From the NCBI GenBank assembly GCA_037953625.1, contig CM075651.1:110795001-110859000 (forward strand): a DNA stretch of 64,000 nt, read 5' to 3'. Source of the DNA: Crotalaria pallida. Lineage: Eukaryota; Streptophyta; Magnoliopsida; Fabales; Fabaceae. The notes under the pieces are model-generated. The model ran no database searches and had not been told where the DNA came from. It saw only the letters and a list, made by a program, of their open reading frames with translations. The translations under genes and the position numbers were made by a program. Shown in pieces: positions 10,150 to 21,483 of this stretch (its first letter is position 1; each line of letters starts with the position of its first letter).

Positions 10150-12095
10150 GGTGTCGCACAATCACCCTTTTGAATATGATCACAATTAAAATGGTGACGA
10201 ATCTCAATATGCTTAGTGCGAGAATGTTGCACAGGGTTTTTGGTAATACTAATTGCACTTGTGTTATCACATTTAATGGGAATGTGATCTAGACTTACAC
10301 CAAAGTCTAGGAGTTGCTGTTTTAACCATAAGATTTGTGCACAACAGCTACCCGCAGCGACATACTCAGCCTCAGCTGTGGATAGGGCTACACTAGACTA
10401 TTTCTTGCTAGCCTTGATACTAGTGAATTACCTAGGAGGTGACAAGTGCCGCTCGTGCTTTTCCTATCTACTTTGCACCCAGAAAAATCAGAATCGGAAT
10501 ACCCAACAAGGTTACAAGAGGAACCTTTAGGGTACCATAAACATATATTAGTTGTGCCAGAAAGATATTTCATAATTCGTTTGGCAGCAACCATGTGCGT
10601 TTCTTTTGGATTCGCTTGAAAACGTGCACATAAACATACGCTAAACATAATATTAGGCCTACTTGCCGTTAAATAGAGAAGGGATGTGATTATACCTCGA
10701 TATTTAGTGATTTCTACGGATTTACCACCTTCATCTTTATCCAAATAGCAAGATGTGCTTATTGATGTTGCTACTGCCTTGGCCTTATCCATGCCGAATC
10801 TTTTCAATAGTTCCTTGCAGTATTTAGTTTGGCTAATGAAAATTCCATCCTTTGCTTGTTTGATTTGCAATCCTAGAAAGAAGTTTAGCTCGCCCATCAT
10901 AGACATTTCGAACTCTTCCTGCATCATACTTGAAAAATCCTTGCAAAGGGTTTCATTAGTAGCACCGAAAATAATATCATCTACATAAATTTGAACTAAA
11001 AGAATGTCCTTTCCTTTCTTTTTGATAAAAAGGGTGTTATCAACCTTCCCTCTTTCAAAATTATTTTCAAGTAAAAATTTTCTAAGACGGTCATACCACG
11101 CTCTAGGAGCTTGTTTGAGTCCGTACAAAGCCTTTTTCAATTTAAAAACATAATCAGGGTGTTCATAATTTTCAAAGCCGAGAGGTTGACACACATATAC
11201 TTCTTCATTAATAAAACCATTCAAAAAGGCACTCTTTACGTCCATTTGATATAGTTTGAAATCTAAAATGCATGCAAAAGCTAAGAGCAACCTAATGGCT
11301 TCCAACCTAGCAACAGGGGCAAATGTTTCCTCATAATCTATCCCCTCTTCCTGGTTGTAACCTTGTGCAACTAACCTAGCTTTGTTTCGAATAATTAAAC
11401 CAGCCTCATCAAGTTTGTTTTTATAAATCCATTTAGTTCCAATAATCGGATGAGAATCAGGCCTAGGAACAAGTTCCCAAACCTGGTTTCTTTCGAACTG
11501 GTTTAACTCTTCTTGCATATCCAGTAACCAATGTTCATCAAGCGTAGCCTCGAAAATATTCTTTGGCTCCACTTGAGAAACAAAGACAAAATAGTTACAC
11601 AGATTGCTAATAGAATTGCGAGTACTTACACCTTTTGTGATATCACCTATGATTTGGTCAATTGGAGGGTGCCTCGATGTTCTCCATTCCTTAGGCAAAT
11701 CAGAATTGAGCTCCATAGATTGTTCATGATTTTTATCCTCAACTGATTCATTTGACTTTTCATTGCATTCGGGATGATCCTTTCCTTTAGCATTTGGCTC
11801 CTCATCCTCATCAATGTATAAATCTCCAAGGATACCTGAAATGTAATTAACAGACACCTTTCCCAGCTTTCTGGGATCAGATTTCATCAAATGATACATG
11901 AATAGATTCTTCAATAGTATTGCGAGATTTATTGTAAATCCTATAAGCTTGACTCGATACAGAATATTCAAGGAATATGCCCTCATCAGCTCTAGCCTCA
12001 AAACTTCCTAGATTGTCTCTACCGTTATTATGCACAAAACATTTACATCCAAAGACACGAAAATGGGAAATATTTGGTTTTATCCCCTTGTACAG
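10150..12095 (-). pseudogene. copia-1 reverse transcriptase and RNase H
   Basis: RT motifs are clear: WELVPRPDSHPIIGTKWIYKNK, ARLVAQGYNQEEGIDYEETF, DVKSAFLNGFINEEVYV, LKQAPRAWYDRL and the catalytic YVDDIIFG (near 10975). RNase H follows: YSDSDFSGCKVDRKSTSG, then beyond the stop at 10388 in another phase ALSTAEAEY and HIEIRHHF down to about 10150. Thus RNase H contains a frameshift and a stop near 10390-10400. The N-terminal linker (12095-11860) is split over two frames. The C-terminal ADIFTKPL-type end is missing. Confidence 0.9.
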
Positions 12096-12096
12096 C

Positions 12097-13170
12097 TCAT
12101 AGGGGGTTTTTCTTTAAAATAGGCCGTATCAAAACACGATTCATAACATAACAAGCTGTACTCACTGCATCAGCCCAAAAATATGCAGGCAAATTCATTT
12201 CATTAAGCATTGTTCTTGAAAGCTCTTTTAATGAACGATTTTTCCTCTCCACAACCCCGTTTTGCTCCGGAGTTCTTGGAGTTGAAAAATAATGCTTAAT
12301 GCCATGTTTTTCGCAAAATTTTTCAAAAAAATTATTTTCAAATTCTCCACCATGATCAGTCTTAATGGATGCAATGCTCATATGCATTTGGTTTTGAACA
12401 ATCTTAGCTAGCTTTTTAAATTCATGGTATGCATCATTTTTATGAGTAATAAATAATGTCCATGTATACCTAGAATAGTCATCCACAATAACCAGACAAT
12501 AATAGTTGCCACCAAAGCTTTTTGTTTGACAAGGTCCAAAAAGATCCATATGTAAAAGTTCCAAGGGCCTTTGAGATAAAACAAGATTTTTAGAAGGAAA
12601 AGATGCCCTTGTGAGTTTTGATTTTGAACAAGGATCACATTTTTCAGAAACAGAAAAATTTTGCTTTGGTAAACCAACTACTAAGTTTTTAGAAGAAATT
12701 TTATTCAAATGATTCATGTGGATGTGACCTATTCTACGATGCCATAGCCAAGATTCATCCTCTTTAGTTAATAAACATTTAGCATCATTTGAGGGTATTG
12801 AGTTAAAATCAATTACATATACATTGTTTATCCTGCGAGCAATTAGCTTTATAAGATTATCAACTTTACCCTCGATAATACATCTATCAGAATCAAATAT
12901 AACCCTATTGCCCTTATCACACAACTGACTAATACTTAGCAAGTTATGTTTTAGGCCGTCAACATGTAATACATTTTCCATGCAAGGGTTAGGAGGTGTA
13001 CCAATTTTACCGACTCCAAGAATCTTTCCTTGGTTGTTATCTCCGAAAGTCACATGTCCTTGGTCCTTTGGAACGAGATGCGAAAATTTAGATTTGTCTC
13101 CCGTCATATGTTTTGAGTATCCACTGTCCAAGTACCACCACGATTTCCTTTCTTCCGGAGTAACCTACAA
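12097..13170 (-). pseudogene. copia-1 protease and integrase
   Basis: Begins with the protease motif LDSGYSKHMTG (D of the active site at about residue 2 of the open frame). It continues with the gag-pre-integrase HHCC segment (SWLWHRRIGHIHMNHL...CDPCSKSK) and the integrase catalytic triad in HMDLFGP, KTDHGGEF and NGVVERKN. These insert the cDNA into the genome. The frame ends near KKNPL at 12097, where the RT linker would follow; the break there is a frameshift. Confidence 0.88.
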
Positions 13171-13218
13171 GCATAAAATTCAAGGTTTCTTTTTAGGTAC
13201 CCATATCTTTTTGGGTCC

Positions 13219-14904
13219 TTAAGCGTTAGTGTAGCCATAGTTCGAATCATGCCACCTTTTAGTTTCATTGTTCGATTTAACGAACTTCACTTTCCGGTGT
13301 ACGCACTCATGTGCACCATGGCCTTTTCTACCACAAATATGACATATAATTAAAGGTTTCTTATGATTGCTAGCAGGGACAAAAATGGTACTTAATTTCT
13401 TTTGATGCCTACCGGGTTGATATCCTAGACCGGCTCTATTAAAGAAACACTTTTGTCTCCCTAGCATTAAATTTAAAGTATTTCTACCTTTCGTAAATTT
13501 TACAAGTGTTTGTTTTAAATCCTCTACTTCATTAACTAAGTCCTTGCAAAACTTACAAGAAGAAGAACTAGCTTTAAATTTAACTTCATTACTCGAGGTG
13601 TTTGAATAATTTTTCAAAGTCGAATTCAGCTCCTTATTTTGATTTTTCAAAAAATAATTTCTTTAGTAAGTTCTTGGTTCTTTTGTAAAAGAGAAGCTGA
13701 ATTTTTCTTTTCCAAAGAGATCAATAAAGATAACCTCATTGATTCCTCATGTAATTCTTCAAAGCCTCTTGTAATTCATCATAAGAGTGTTCTAGATTAG
13801 AAGTTACCTCATTTCCATGTGCCATCAAGCATATGTTGGTTGTCTCCTCTTGTTTGTCTGAATCTTCGTCTGAACTCCCCTCATTGTCTAGCCATGCCAA
13901 GTATGCTTGCTTCCCTTTCCTTGGATTGGAGGTGCTTCTTTCTGAATTTTCTTTTTTTTTCAACTTGTAGCAGTCCGCTCTGATGTGACCAGGCTTGCCA
14001 CATTCATGACATGTTATGGATGATCCTCCACCTTTGTTGTTGTCCTTTCTGTTATGGGAGTTGAAATTGCTTTTCTTCCTCAGAAACTTCCCAAACTTTT
14101 TGACCAACAAACCCATGTGTTCATCATTGATCAGTTCTTTATCCGAGTCACTTTTAGTTGTCGGTGCTTCAGCCTTGAATGCTAGACTTTTGACCTTTTT
14201 GCTCTCCTCTTCGTGTTGAGCCAATCTTTTCAGTTCGCTTTCATGCTCTTGTAACTTTCCGAAGAGAGTCGCCAGCGTCATGGTTGAAAGATTCCTTGAT
14301 CAGCAATTGTCGTCACTTTGGGTTGCCATTCTCTTCCCAAACACCTTAGAACTTTGTTGATGAGATCCTCATTGGTGAATTTCTTCCCCAATGTTGTTAA
14401 CTGGTTGACAATCATCGTGAAGCGTTTTTGGATCTCTTGAATTGTTTCTCCATCTTTCATTTTGAATAACTCATATTCACCAGTCAGAGTGTTGATTCTC
14501 GACCTTTTCACTTCAGTCGTACCTTCATGTGTGACTTCTAATGTATCCCACATTTGTTGCGCAGTCTCACATGTAGATATCCTGAAAAACTCATCATAGC
14601 TCAAAGCAGATGTTATAATGTTTTTCGCTTTCAAGTCGTTTTGGACTCTACGTTCCTCCTCCTCCGTCCACTCAGCCATAGGCTTTTCGACGGTGTTACC
14701 ATTAACCACATAGGTAGGAACATAGGGACCATTTACAACGGCATCCCAAACCTTTAATCCAACTCCTTGAATAAAAATTTTCATACGGACTTTCCAATAC
14801 GCGTACCCTACCCCATCAAACATGGGAGGACGGTTAATATAACTCCCTTCACCACCAAACAAAGAGTTTGAAGCCATACTCTTGAGACGGTTAAGTCTTA
14901 ACAC
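13219..14904 (-). pseudogene. copia-1 gag with zinc knuckles
   Basis: Gag of copia type: the N-terminus MASNSLFGGEGSYINRPP (about 14874) is followed by a UBN2/retrotran_gag-like region, ending in the first frame near 14278. It continues in another phase from 14281 with TLATLFGKLQEHE and the CCHC knuckle CHECGKPGHIRADC. A third open segment (13650-13219) carries a second knuckle, CHICGRKGHGAHEC. At least two frameshifts split it (about 14300 and 13660-13735). Confidence 0.8.
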
Positions 14905-14910
14905 AAGAGA

Positions 14911-14927
14911 CTAGCTCTGATGCCAAT
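14911..14927 (-). other. copia-1 primer-binding site
   Basis: On the minus strand ATTGGCATCAGAGCTAG follows the LTR end directly. It resembles TGGTATCAGAGC, complementary to the 3' end of initiator tRNA-Met, with one or two mismatches. Confidence 0.7.
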
Positions 14928-16671
14928 TGTTGGGTTTGGCCTCAAAATCTCGAGAGGGGGTGAATCGAGTTTTATTAATTTACTGCAAAAGCCCTTATAA
15001 ATTAAAAAATTGTTTTGCGTTGAGAGATTAGACGTTTGAGAAGGAGAGCGAATTCGATTGATAAAAATAATAGAGTAGCGCGGAAACAAAAATAATTGAA
15101 ATATGCGGAAAGTAAAAGAGATAGGGATAGAAAAGCTTGCACCAGGAAATTTTATACTGGTTCAGCCTTCCCGTCGAAAGGCCTAGTCCAGTCGCCAAGC
15201 AACCCACTTGAGAGTTCTATACCCAGAAATTGAGCCGCACCCAATTACAACCAAGAGCACCCCGCACACTACTAGGAACCTCCGTTCGCTAGGGGCCTCA
15301 ATAACACACAGCAGGGTTCATCACCCTACGAACGCCTCAACGTTCAACTATGGGATTCTCTCCCTACCACTAAGGTTAAGTACAAATGATGTGAGTGATT
15401 ACAACAAGTATAGCGTGTTCTCAATAACACAGATTCTACAATTCAATGCTCTACGATAATGAAGTTTTCTTTTGAAGTCTAAATGGCCAACAAGAGTTTT
15501 TTTAGATTTCTTCAAAAAGTTTGATCGTTATGTTCAGAGAAAAGTGGGAGAAGAAGAGAACGTGAGTTTCAAAAAAGAATGAATGAATATCAAAATGTAA
15601 TGTTGGAGTGAATTTTTTGAAATAACTTTTATAATTCAAAAAGATTTAAATCAGTAAAACAAAATAAATTTTAAATCAAAACAAAACAAAATAAAATAAG
15701 ATTTTGAAATAAGTTTTAAAATCAAAACTAAATCAAAATGATTTAAGAAATAAAATAAAGATGTGATTCTTAAAACGAAAAAGGAAATAATTCAAATTTA
15801 AAATCATTTTCGAATTTTGTAAAATAAATCAGAATCTTATATATAAAAACAAATCAGGAAATAATCAAAATGATTCTGACACGTTTCTCAATAAAAACTG
15901 AAGTAATCGATTACTTTCTGAAGGTAATCGATTATTCCTTCAAAAATAGAAACTTTTAAATTCTTTTGAAAAACAAGTAATCGATTAGACCAATAATAGT
16001 TAATCGATTACATCACCCCTATTCAATATATGATGCAACTCATTTAATCGATTATTACTCATCAAATAATCGATTACTGAGCCTCTGTTAATTGTGTGAT
16101 GCAACATCATGTAATCGATTACTACAAAACATGTAATCGATTACTTTGTCTCGGGAAAATATATGATGCAACAATTTTAATCGATTACTTGAGCCAGGTA
16201 ATCGATTACTCTCATAAGAAAGTAATGGATTAGGAAAGTTCAGTTAATCGATTACAAGCTCTCTGATTTTTCTATGATGCAACAAAGTTAATCGATTATC
16301 TCAAGCAAGTAATCAATTACTCCTTCTTGCATTCATAAAAATATTCAGAGTTTTTTAACATCAGGTATTTTCACCAAAACTAAGATATAAAAACAAATTT
16401 TCATGAAAACACATTTTCTTCTCCTTTTTAAATGAAAAACTCATTGGCCTTTTAAACTCTTTAAGAACAAAAACTTCATTACCTTACAAATGTCCTAAGG
16501 GAAAAGGCTTCTAAGCTATATCTTGCTTGAATCTTCAATCTTGAAACTTGAAGGAACTTGTGAGCTTGAATCTTGAGTTGGTTTGTTATCATCAAAACAA
16601 TAACTTGATATTGCTTGAAGTCCATGAGAGAGTTTGAAGCATGTCTTCCAACACTAGCTTGACTTCCAACA
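14928..16671 (-). mobile_element. copia-1 5' LTR
   Basis: A 1744-bp unit bounded by TGTTGGG at 14928 and TTCCAACA at 16671 (inverted TGTTGG/CCAACA ends). It abuts the PBS and gag on one side. The mate LTR is absent, so age cannot be estimated. It contains the TAATCGATTA cluster below. Confidence 0.85.
15905..16320. repeat. TAATCGATTA palindrome cluster in the copia-1 LTR
   Basis: About 16 perfect or near-perfect copies of (G)TAATCGATTA(C) occur in 415 bp. ATGATGCAAC recurs between several of them, so the cluster also has a loose higher-order period of about 110 bp. Confidence 0.9.
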
Positions 16672-16890
16672 TTTTTGTTTTTTCTAAGATATATTTAATG
16701 CTATTTTCGGCTATTTTTTTTGTCCATTAATGCGAAATTATATATCATAAAATACCTGATAAAAGATAAGATGATAATTTTTGTAATATTAGAGTTTTTT
16801 TAAGAGAAAAAATTTAATTTCCTCTCTAATTTTGATTGATATGTATAAGTATGACCTTTAAATATTACTGGTTAGAGTAATTATGACATA
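16672..16890. other. Unassigned AT-rich spacer
   Basis: AT-rich sequence without frame or recognisable repeat; it may be original intergenic DNA upstream of the RPA1-like gene. Confidence 0.4.
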
Positions 16891-17172
16891 CTCTCTCCGG
16901 CTCGAATTATAAGCAACAAAAAGCATATTTCTCTTGATTAAAAATATAAGCAAAATTAACTAACTTTATTAAATTTTGTTTCATTCCCAATACCACTTTC
17001 CTACAACATCTCTAGAAAATTGTGATCTTATTTAATTTTTGTTTCATTCACAATACTTATGTTCTAAAATACCTCTACTTTTTATAAATTTGATAAAATT
17101 AAAAACAATCAACTAACCTTTTTAATAAGTGTAAAAATACTTAAATTTGCTTATAATTCGAGTCGGATGGAG
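16891..17172. mobile_element. Stowaway-like (Tc1/mariner) MITE
   Basis: A 282-bp element with terminal inverted repeats of about 26 bp: CTCTCTCCGGCTCGAATTAT at the left and the complement of CTCCATCCGACTCGAATTAT at the right, both continuing AAGCAA. It is flanked by TA on each side (16889-16890 and 17173-17174). No coding capacity. The CTCCNTCCG start matches the classical Stowaway end. Confidence 0.85.
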
Positions 17173-17350
17173 TATCTATCTATCCGAGTACAATTTATTT
17201 GTTATTACTTTCTCTTTTATTTGTCGTTCCTTTCTCTCCTTTCCACAATATTCATCCTCCATTTACTTTTCTTTCTCTATATAAACCAAACACTAGCTCG
17301 TCTGTCTCTATACTTTGATCAAACGCTGTTTTTTTTTTTTCAGATTCACA

Positions 17351-19449
17351 ATGTTTGAGCCACATACTCGGATTAGCCATATCAAGAGAGGTACGAAATG
17401 CATGTCATTTAGACTATGTTTGGATATACAATGTTGAATGGAGCGGAATGGAGTAGGATAAGATGGAGTGAGGTGGAACGGAATGAAATAATATTAGTTT
17501 ACCATTCCATTGTTTGGGTATTTTGTGATGGAATGGAATTAAATAAATGATTCCATCAAGTAGCCCCCAAATTGGGTGGAACAAAAAGGAGGTTTTGGAT
17601 GGGATTGGATGGAATTCATTCCATCATATACCATTTCACTCATTCCTAATTTAAACAATCCAAACAATGGAATTTAATTAAATTTCATCTCACTCTATTC
17701 CATTCCACCACATACCATCAATCCAAACAAAGCCTTAGAGCTAGGGTCATCAACTTGTGGAGGATACCAAGCAACCCACTAAGGGTCGTTCCTGCTTCTC
17801 CCCACATGATATTCATGGATGTTTTGGTATTGACCTGTTTTTACATGTTAAGTTTTTTTTTGTTCTTCATGCTTCTTTATTCTGATTTTTTTTGGACTAT
17901 TTTTTTTAGGGTGATAAAATACAAGCTTCTATTTATGCTCCGTCCCTTCCTTTTTTCTCACGTTATATGCATGAGAATTTTGTCTATGACTTTTGTGCCC
18001 TTGGGATCAAAGCAAACACTGGAGAGCTTAAGGTTACTGATCATAGATTGAGGTTTGTATTTCACTTCTATACATGCTTCAATGTTGTTGAAGAATGCAA
18101 TTTTCCACTTGGTGTTCTTTCCTTGAATTCCTTTGACCGTTGTTTGCTTTCTGTTTCTCGCCCTAATGTGCTAACTGGTTTGTTCTCTCTGATTACCAAC
18201 TTCTTTTTTATAAGGATTATTATTACTATGTATATAACAATATATAGCTCGCACCTGCTACTCTTGTTTTCCCTTTTTTTTTATTCAGATTTTGTTGGGA
18301 TTTTGACTGCTATTTTCAAGGGAGAAGATTTGTGTGGTTAACGGTGAATGGATCAATATTATTGCCACTGAACTTTGTGATGAATAGTATGTGTTTATAT
18401 ATTTTATCGATTTTTTTTTCCAGTCTGTGTTTTGTTCTGTATTAATGATGCTTGGCCTAAACTGTTTTGTTAATTATTTCTTTGACATTTCATTTATTAA
18501 CAGTTTTATTTTTCCTTTCTTTCGTTAGTGGAACATATGATTGTTGTCTCCTTGGAGATTATGTTGCATATCTTCGTTCTTTGTTATGTAGGTGCGTTAC
18601 TTCTCATGCAACAGTGCTTATACAATATGCAAAAGTTCAAGAAGTTAGAGGCACGGTTTTTAACTTTCAGTATTTTATATGTTTGTTTCCTAATTTGCTT
18701 TCACGTATTTGGTTGATTTTTACGAGTATTTAAAATATTGCAAATTTTTCTTGCACAGGACGAGCTGTGTTTCATACACTTGATCATGTTACTAAAATTT
18801 CGGTCAACCCCAACTTGTTGGAAGTTAATAGATTTGAACATCGGTATTCTTATTTTTCTCTTATTACCGTTTTTTGCTTTAATTTTTTTTTTTCATTTTT
18901 TTATTTCATGGTGTTTACTTATCATTGTTTGTTCATCCAAATAGCATGTTGCACCATGGTTTTGGTCGGTTTTCTTTTATGTTGTCCACTACAATTGGAA
19001 AAAGCAGTCTCGAGGATGACTTAATGGGAGAGCCTCCATTTATTAGTTTGGAAAAGCTTAAAACCATTGGAATGGTTGTACTCGTGTTGATTCAGTGAGC
19101 ATGCGTATTTATATTTGTTATTCTTTTTTATTTATGCTTTGTAGGTTGTTTACATTATTTATTGCTTATTTGTTTGTTGTACCAGGCTGGGGTATATCGT
19201 GTTCGAGCAGCTATTGTTGGTGTATCTTGCAAAGAAAACTGGTATTACAGTGAGTGTTGTTGCAAGACTTCGTTGAGTGAAACAAGTGATGGTAATTGTT
19301 GTCTCATTTGTCATGAAACTGTCGGTTTTGCTTGTCCAAGGTATTGTATACTCCGTTGTTTGGATTTTGGTTCTTATGTGATATCTTTTCAACCTTTGAA
19401 TTGCTACCGTTTTCCTTGATTCAGGTATAGAATTCCTATTGTTGTTTCT
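17351..19449 (+). pseudogene. RPA1-like (DUF223 / replication factor A) gene, disrupted
   Basis: Eight exons can be traced with consistent phases: 17351-17411 plus 17738-17826 (exon 1 split by a MITE), 17910-18177, 18289-18386, 18529-18650, 18759-18843, 18945-19074, 19186-19340 and 19425-19449. Together they give about 344 residues of an OB-fold ssDNA-binding protein: ARVINLWRIPSNP and GDKIQASIYAP (first OB fold), DFVGILTA, ELCDE/YGTYDCCLLGDYV and VLIQYAKVQEVRGR (second), ISVNPNLLEV, then NWYYSECCCK...CCLICHETVGFACPR (zinc-ribbon third fold). Damage: MITE in exon 1, one-base shift near 18312, GC instead of GT donor at 18651, and loss of the 3' third to element B. Plant genomes hold many RPA1-like genes, some on Helitrons; no Helitron end is visible. 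Confidence 0.8.
17412..17734. mobile_element. Tourist-like (PIF/Harbinger) MITE inside exon 1 of the RPA1-like gene
   Basis: A 323-bp element with 14-bp terminal inverted repeats (GACTATGTTTGGAT and the complement of ATCCAAACAAAGCC; 12 of 14 match), longer imperfect subterminal symmetry built on GGAATGGA/TCCATTCC, and a TTA duplication on both sides (17409-17411, 17735-17737). The size, ends and TTA duplication fit Tourist. No coding capacity. Confidence 0.88.
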
Positions 19450-19722
19450 TGTAACATCCCTAATTTTCGTCCCTCAAATAACAAAGAAATTAGTTATAAC
19501 AGTTATTTTATAATTAATGTATATTAGTTTTGAAAGTTTTAGTTTTTGTACATTATGTGTTTTTATATGTATAAAAACATGAGATATATTTTTATATGGT
19601 TATTTTGTACAAAAATATGAATATTGTAATTTAGTCCTTGAGTTGGGACCTAATTGCAATATTAGAAAGGTTTTTGAAGAAAGAGTAATTAAATTATTAA
19701 TTTTTGAAGTTTTATCAGTATG

Positions 19723-19753
19723 TAACCGGTTAGAAGGGCTCTATAACCGGTTA
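19723..19753. repeat. Paired TAACCGGTTA palindromes
   Basis: Two perfect 10-bp palindromes at 19723-19732 and 19744-19753, about 130 bp upstream of the TATA box. In the 3' LTR copy (about 45820-45845) the first has become TAACCAGTTA. Further pairs occur at about 20815, 21195, 43165, 63410 and 63785. Confidence 0.88.
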
Positions 19754-19883
19754 CACGATGAACTCAGAAATTGGGTTAGTGCGTTTGATGAGTAATCACG
19801 CGTTTTAACCCAGAATTCGCCACGAAATCATCTTAATCGTAGTGGGAGCTACGTGTCTTGATGCATGTTAGCTTTGATTAATC

Positions 19884-19891
19884 TATAAATA
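19884..19891 (+). promoter_or_regulatory. TATA box of element B LTR
   Basis: TATAAATA, about 430 bp into the LTR. Equivalent boxes are at 22471-22478 (LTR H), 45978-45985 (B 3' LTR), 54597-54604 (LTR F) and 62480-62487 (LTR G). Transcription start is inferred about 30 bp downstream. Confidence 0.7.
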
Positions 19892-21483
19892 GCCTCACTT
19901 GTGATGAATTTGGCTCATTTTTGCTCCATTGAAGTGTGGATGCTCTGTTTTAGGGTTCCCGAATTCATTCCTTCGATTCTCTCTTGTCCTTGTGAGTTAG
20001 AGTGCGAGTGATACACCGTTGTTAAGCTTATTCCACGAGCTTCACATTGATGCTAAGTTTGTGAGTTGGGAGTCTCTGTGGAGGGAGTTTCGAACCTGCA
20101 AAGTTAAGGTTGTAAACCTGTCAAACTCTGCTGCAGATTCGTGAAGCCCTCTTTTAGCTTCGATTTTGGTAAGCTCCTGCTATCCCTTGGTCCCAAATCT
20201 TTCCTAATCTCTTTAGCATGTTGTAGAGATTAAGTCCTAACTATTTTCCCCAATTTTGATGCATGTTTTCCATGTCGAATTCTCTGATTTTGGGAACCCA
20301 CCGAAACTGTGTTGCATGTCCAGCAGAGAAGGGGAATTAGTGGATTTTGGTGTTCAAACTCAATTCTCTGTGAAGTCTTTGTTCTCAATCAATCTAGAGG
20401 TAAGGGGGAAGCTTACTATTTTCTAGAGTAAGGATAAACATGTTTGGAAAATAGGATGAGTCACCAAGAGACTCTAAGGGCATAGCTTGAATTAGTTTTA
20501 TGGCTTGGAGGCCAATTTTAGCTCATTTATGGTTTTGAGCAATTATAATATGATGCATGCAAGCTATTGTGATGACAATTTCATGACTTATTTGGATATT
20601 ATGTGAATTGATGCATTAAGTTGTGAAATATGTGATTTATGCAGTTTTGGTGTATGATGATTTTGCATGCATGACTTATGATGTGTTTAAGTGTTTAAAA
20701 ATGTGTACTTTAAGGTATTAAACTTTGGTTAATGATGAAAATAGGTTAGATTTGAGTATTGAAAAGAATGGTATGCAAAACCTCATTTTTCAGTGTGTTT
20801 TCTGCATAATCTAACCGGTCAGTCTGAGGCTGTAACCGGTTAGATACTGTCAGTTTTCAAAAGAAAAAAAAAGTTTCTAAAATTGACTAAGTGTTCATAC
20901 CATTTATGCTCAATTTTAAGCTAGAATTTCATATAAAAACCAATGTAAAACTATTTGATTGAGCACTGTTTGGTTTAGATTGGAGGTGATGAGTTATACC
21001 TTAATATTAAATGATAATTTCAAGAGGAAATTATGCATAAATGAAATTGGATTATGACTTAGATCTTTTGAATGATAATATGAGTTGAACTTGAGGTGTT
21101 CTGTTATGCTAAGACCCTGTTATTGGATTGAATAGAGAATTCAATAAAAGATTCTTTGAAAATCAGTGGTTTTAAGTTCAGGTCTGTAATTCTAACCGGT
21201 TAGGTTATGATGTAACCGGTTAGTACTTGAAACTTAAAAATAAAAGTTAAGTTTTTGAGTAAGGATTGTTAATACCAATGATTATATTCTTTCAATCCAG
21301 GTCTATGAGCATATGTTTAACTTAAATTCAAAGGTGAATTTTATGAGTAAAGTTATACCTCAAGATATCATTCAGAAGTTGTGTTTTTCTAAGTCATAAT
21401 AATGGAATTAATGGAAAGACCAACCTAAATAATTATGTGTGCATCCATGCATGCTGAAAGGTGATGAAATAGGTTGGCAAAGA

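Larger units (their letters stand above)
10131..16671 (-). mobile_element. copia-1: Ty1/copia retrotransposon, 3'-truncated
   Basis: On the minus strand the order is LTR (16671-14928), PBS, gag with CCHC knuckle, protease, integrase, RT and RNase H: integrase before RT defines copia. The element breaks off at the end of RNase H (about 10140), so the 3' LTR and any env-like ORF are missing. Several frameshifts and stops make it inactive. The long gag and zinc-knuckle arrangement is compatible with a Sirevirus-like lineage, but I cannot fix the lineage by eye. Confidence 0.9.

Noticed and set aside
17167..17358. 63-codon frame over the MITE end and pyrimidine tract
   Set aside because: T-rich chance frame upstream of the RPA1-like start.
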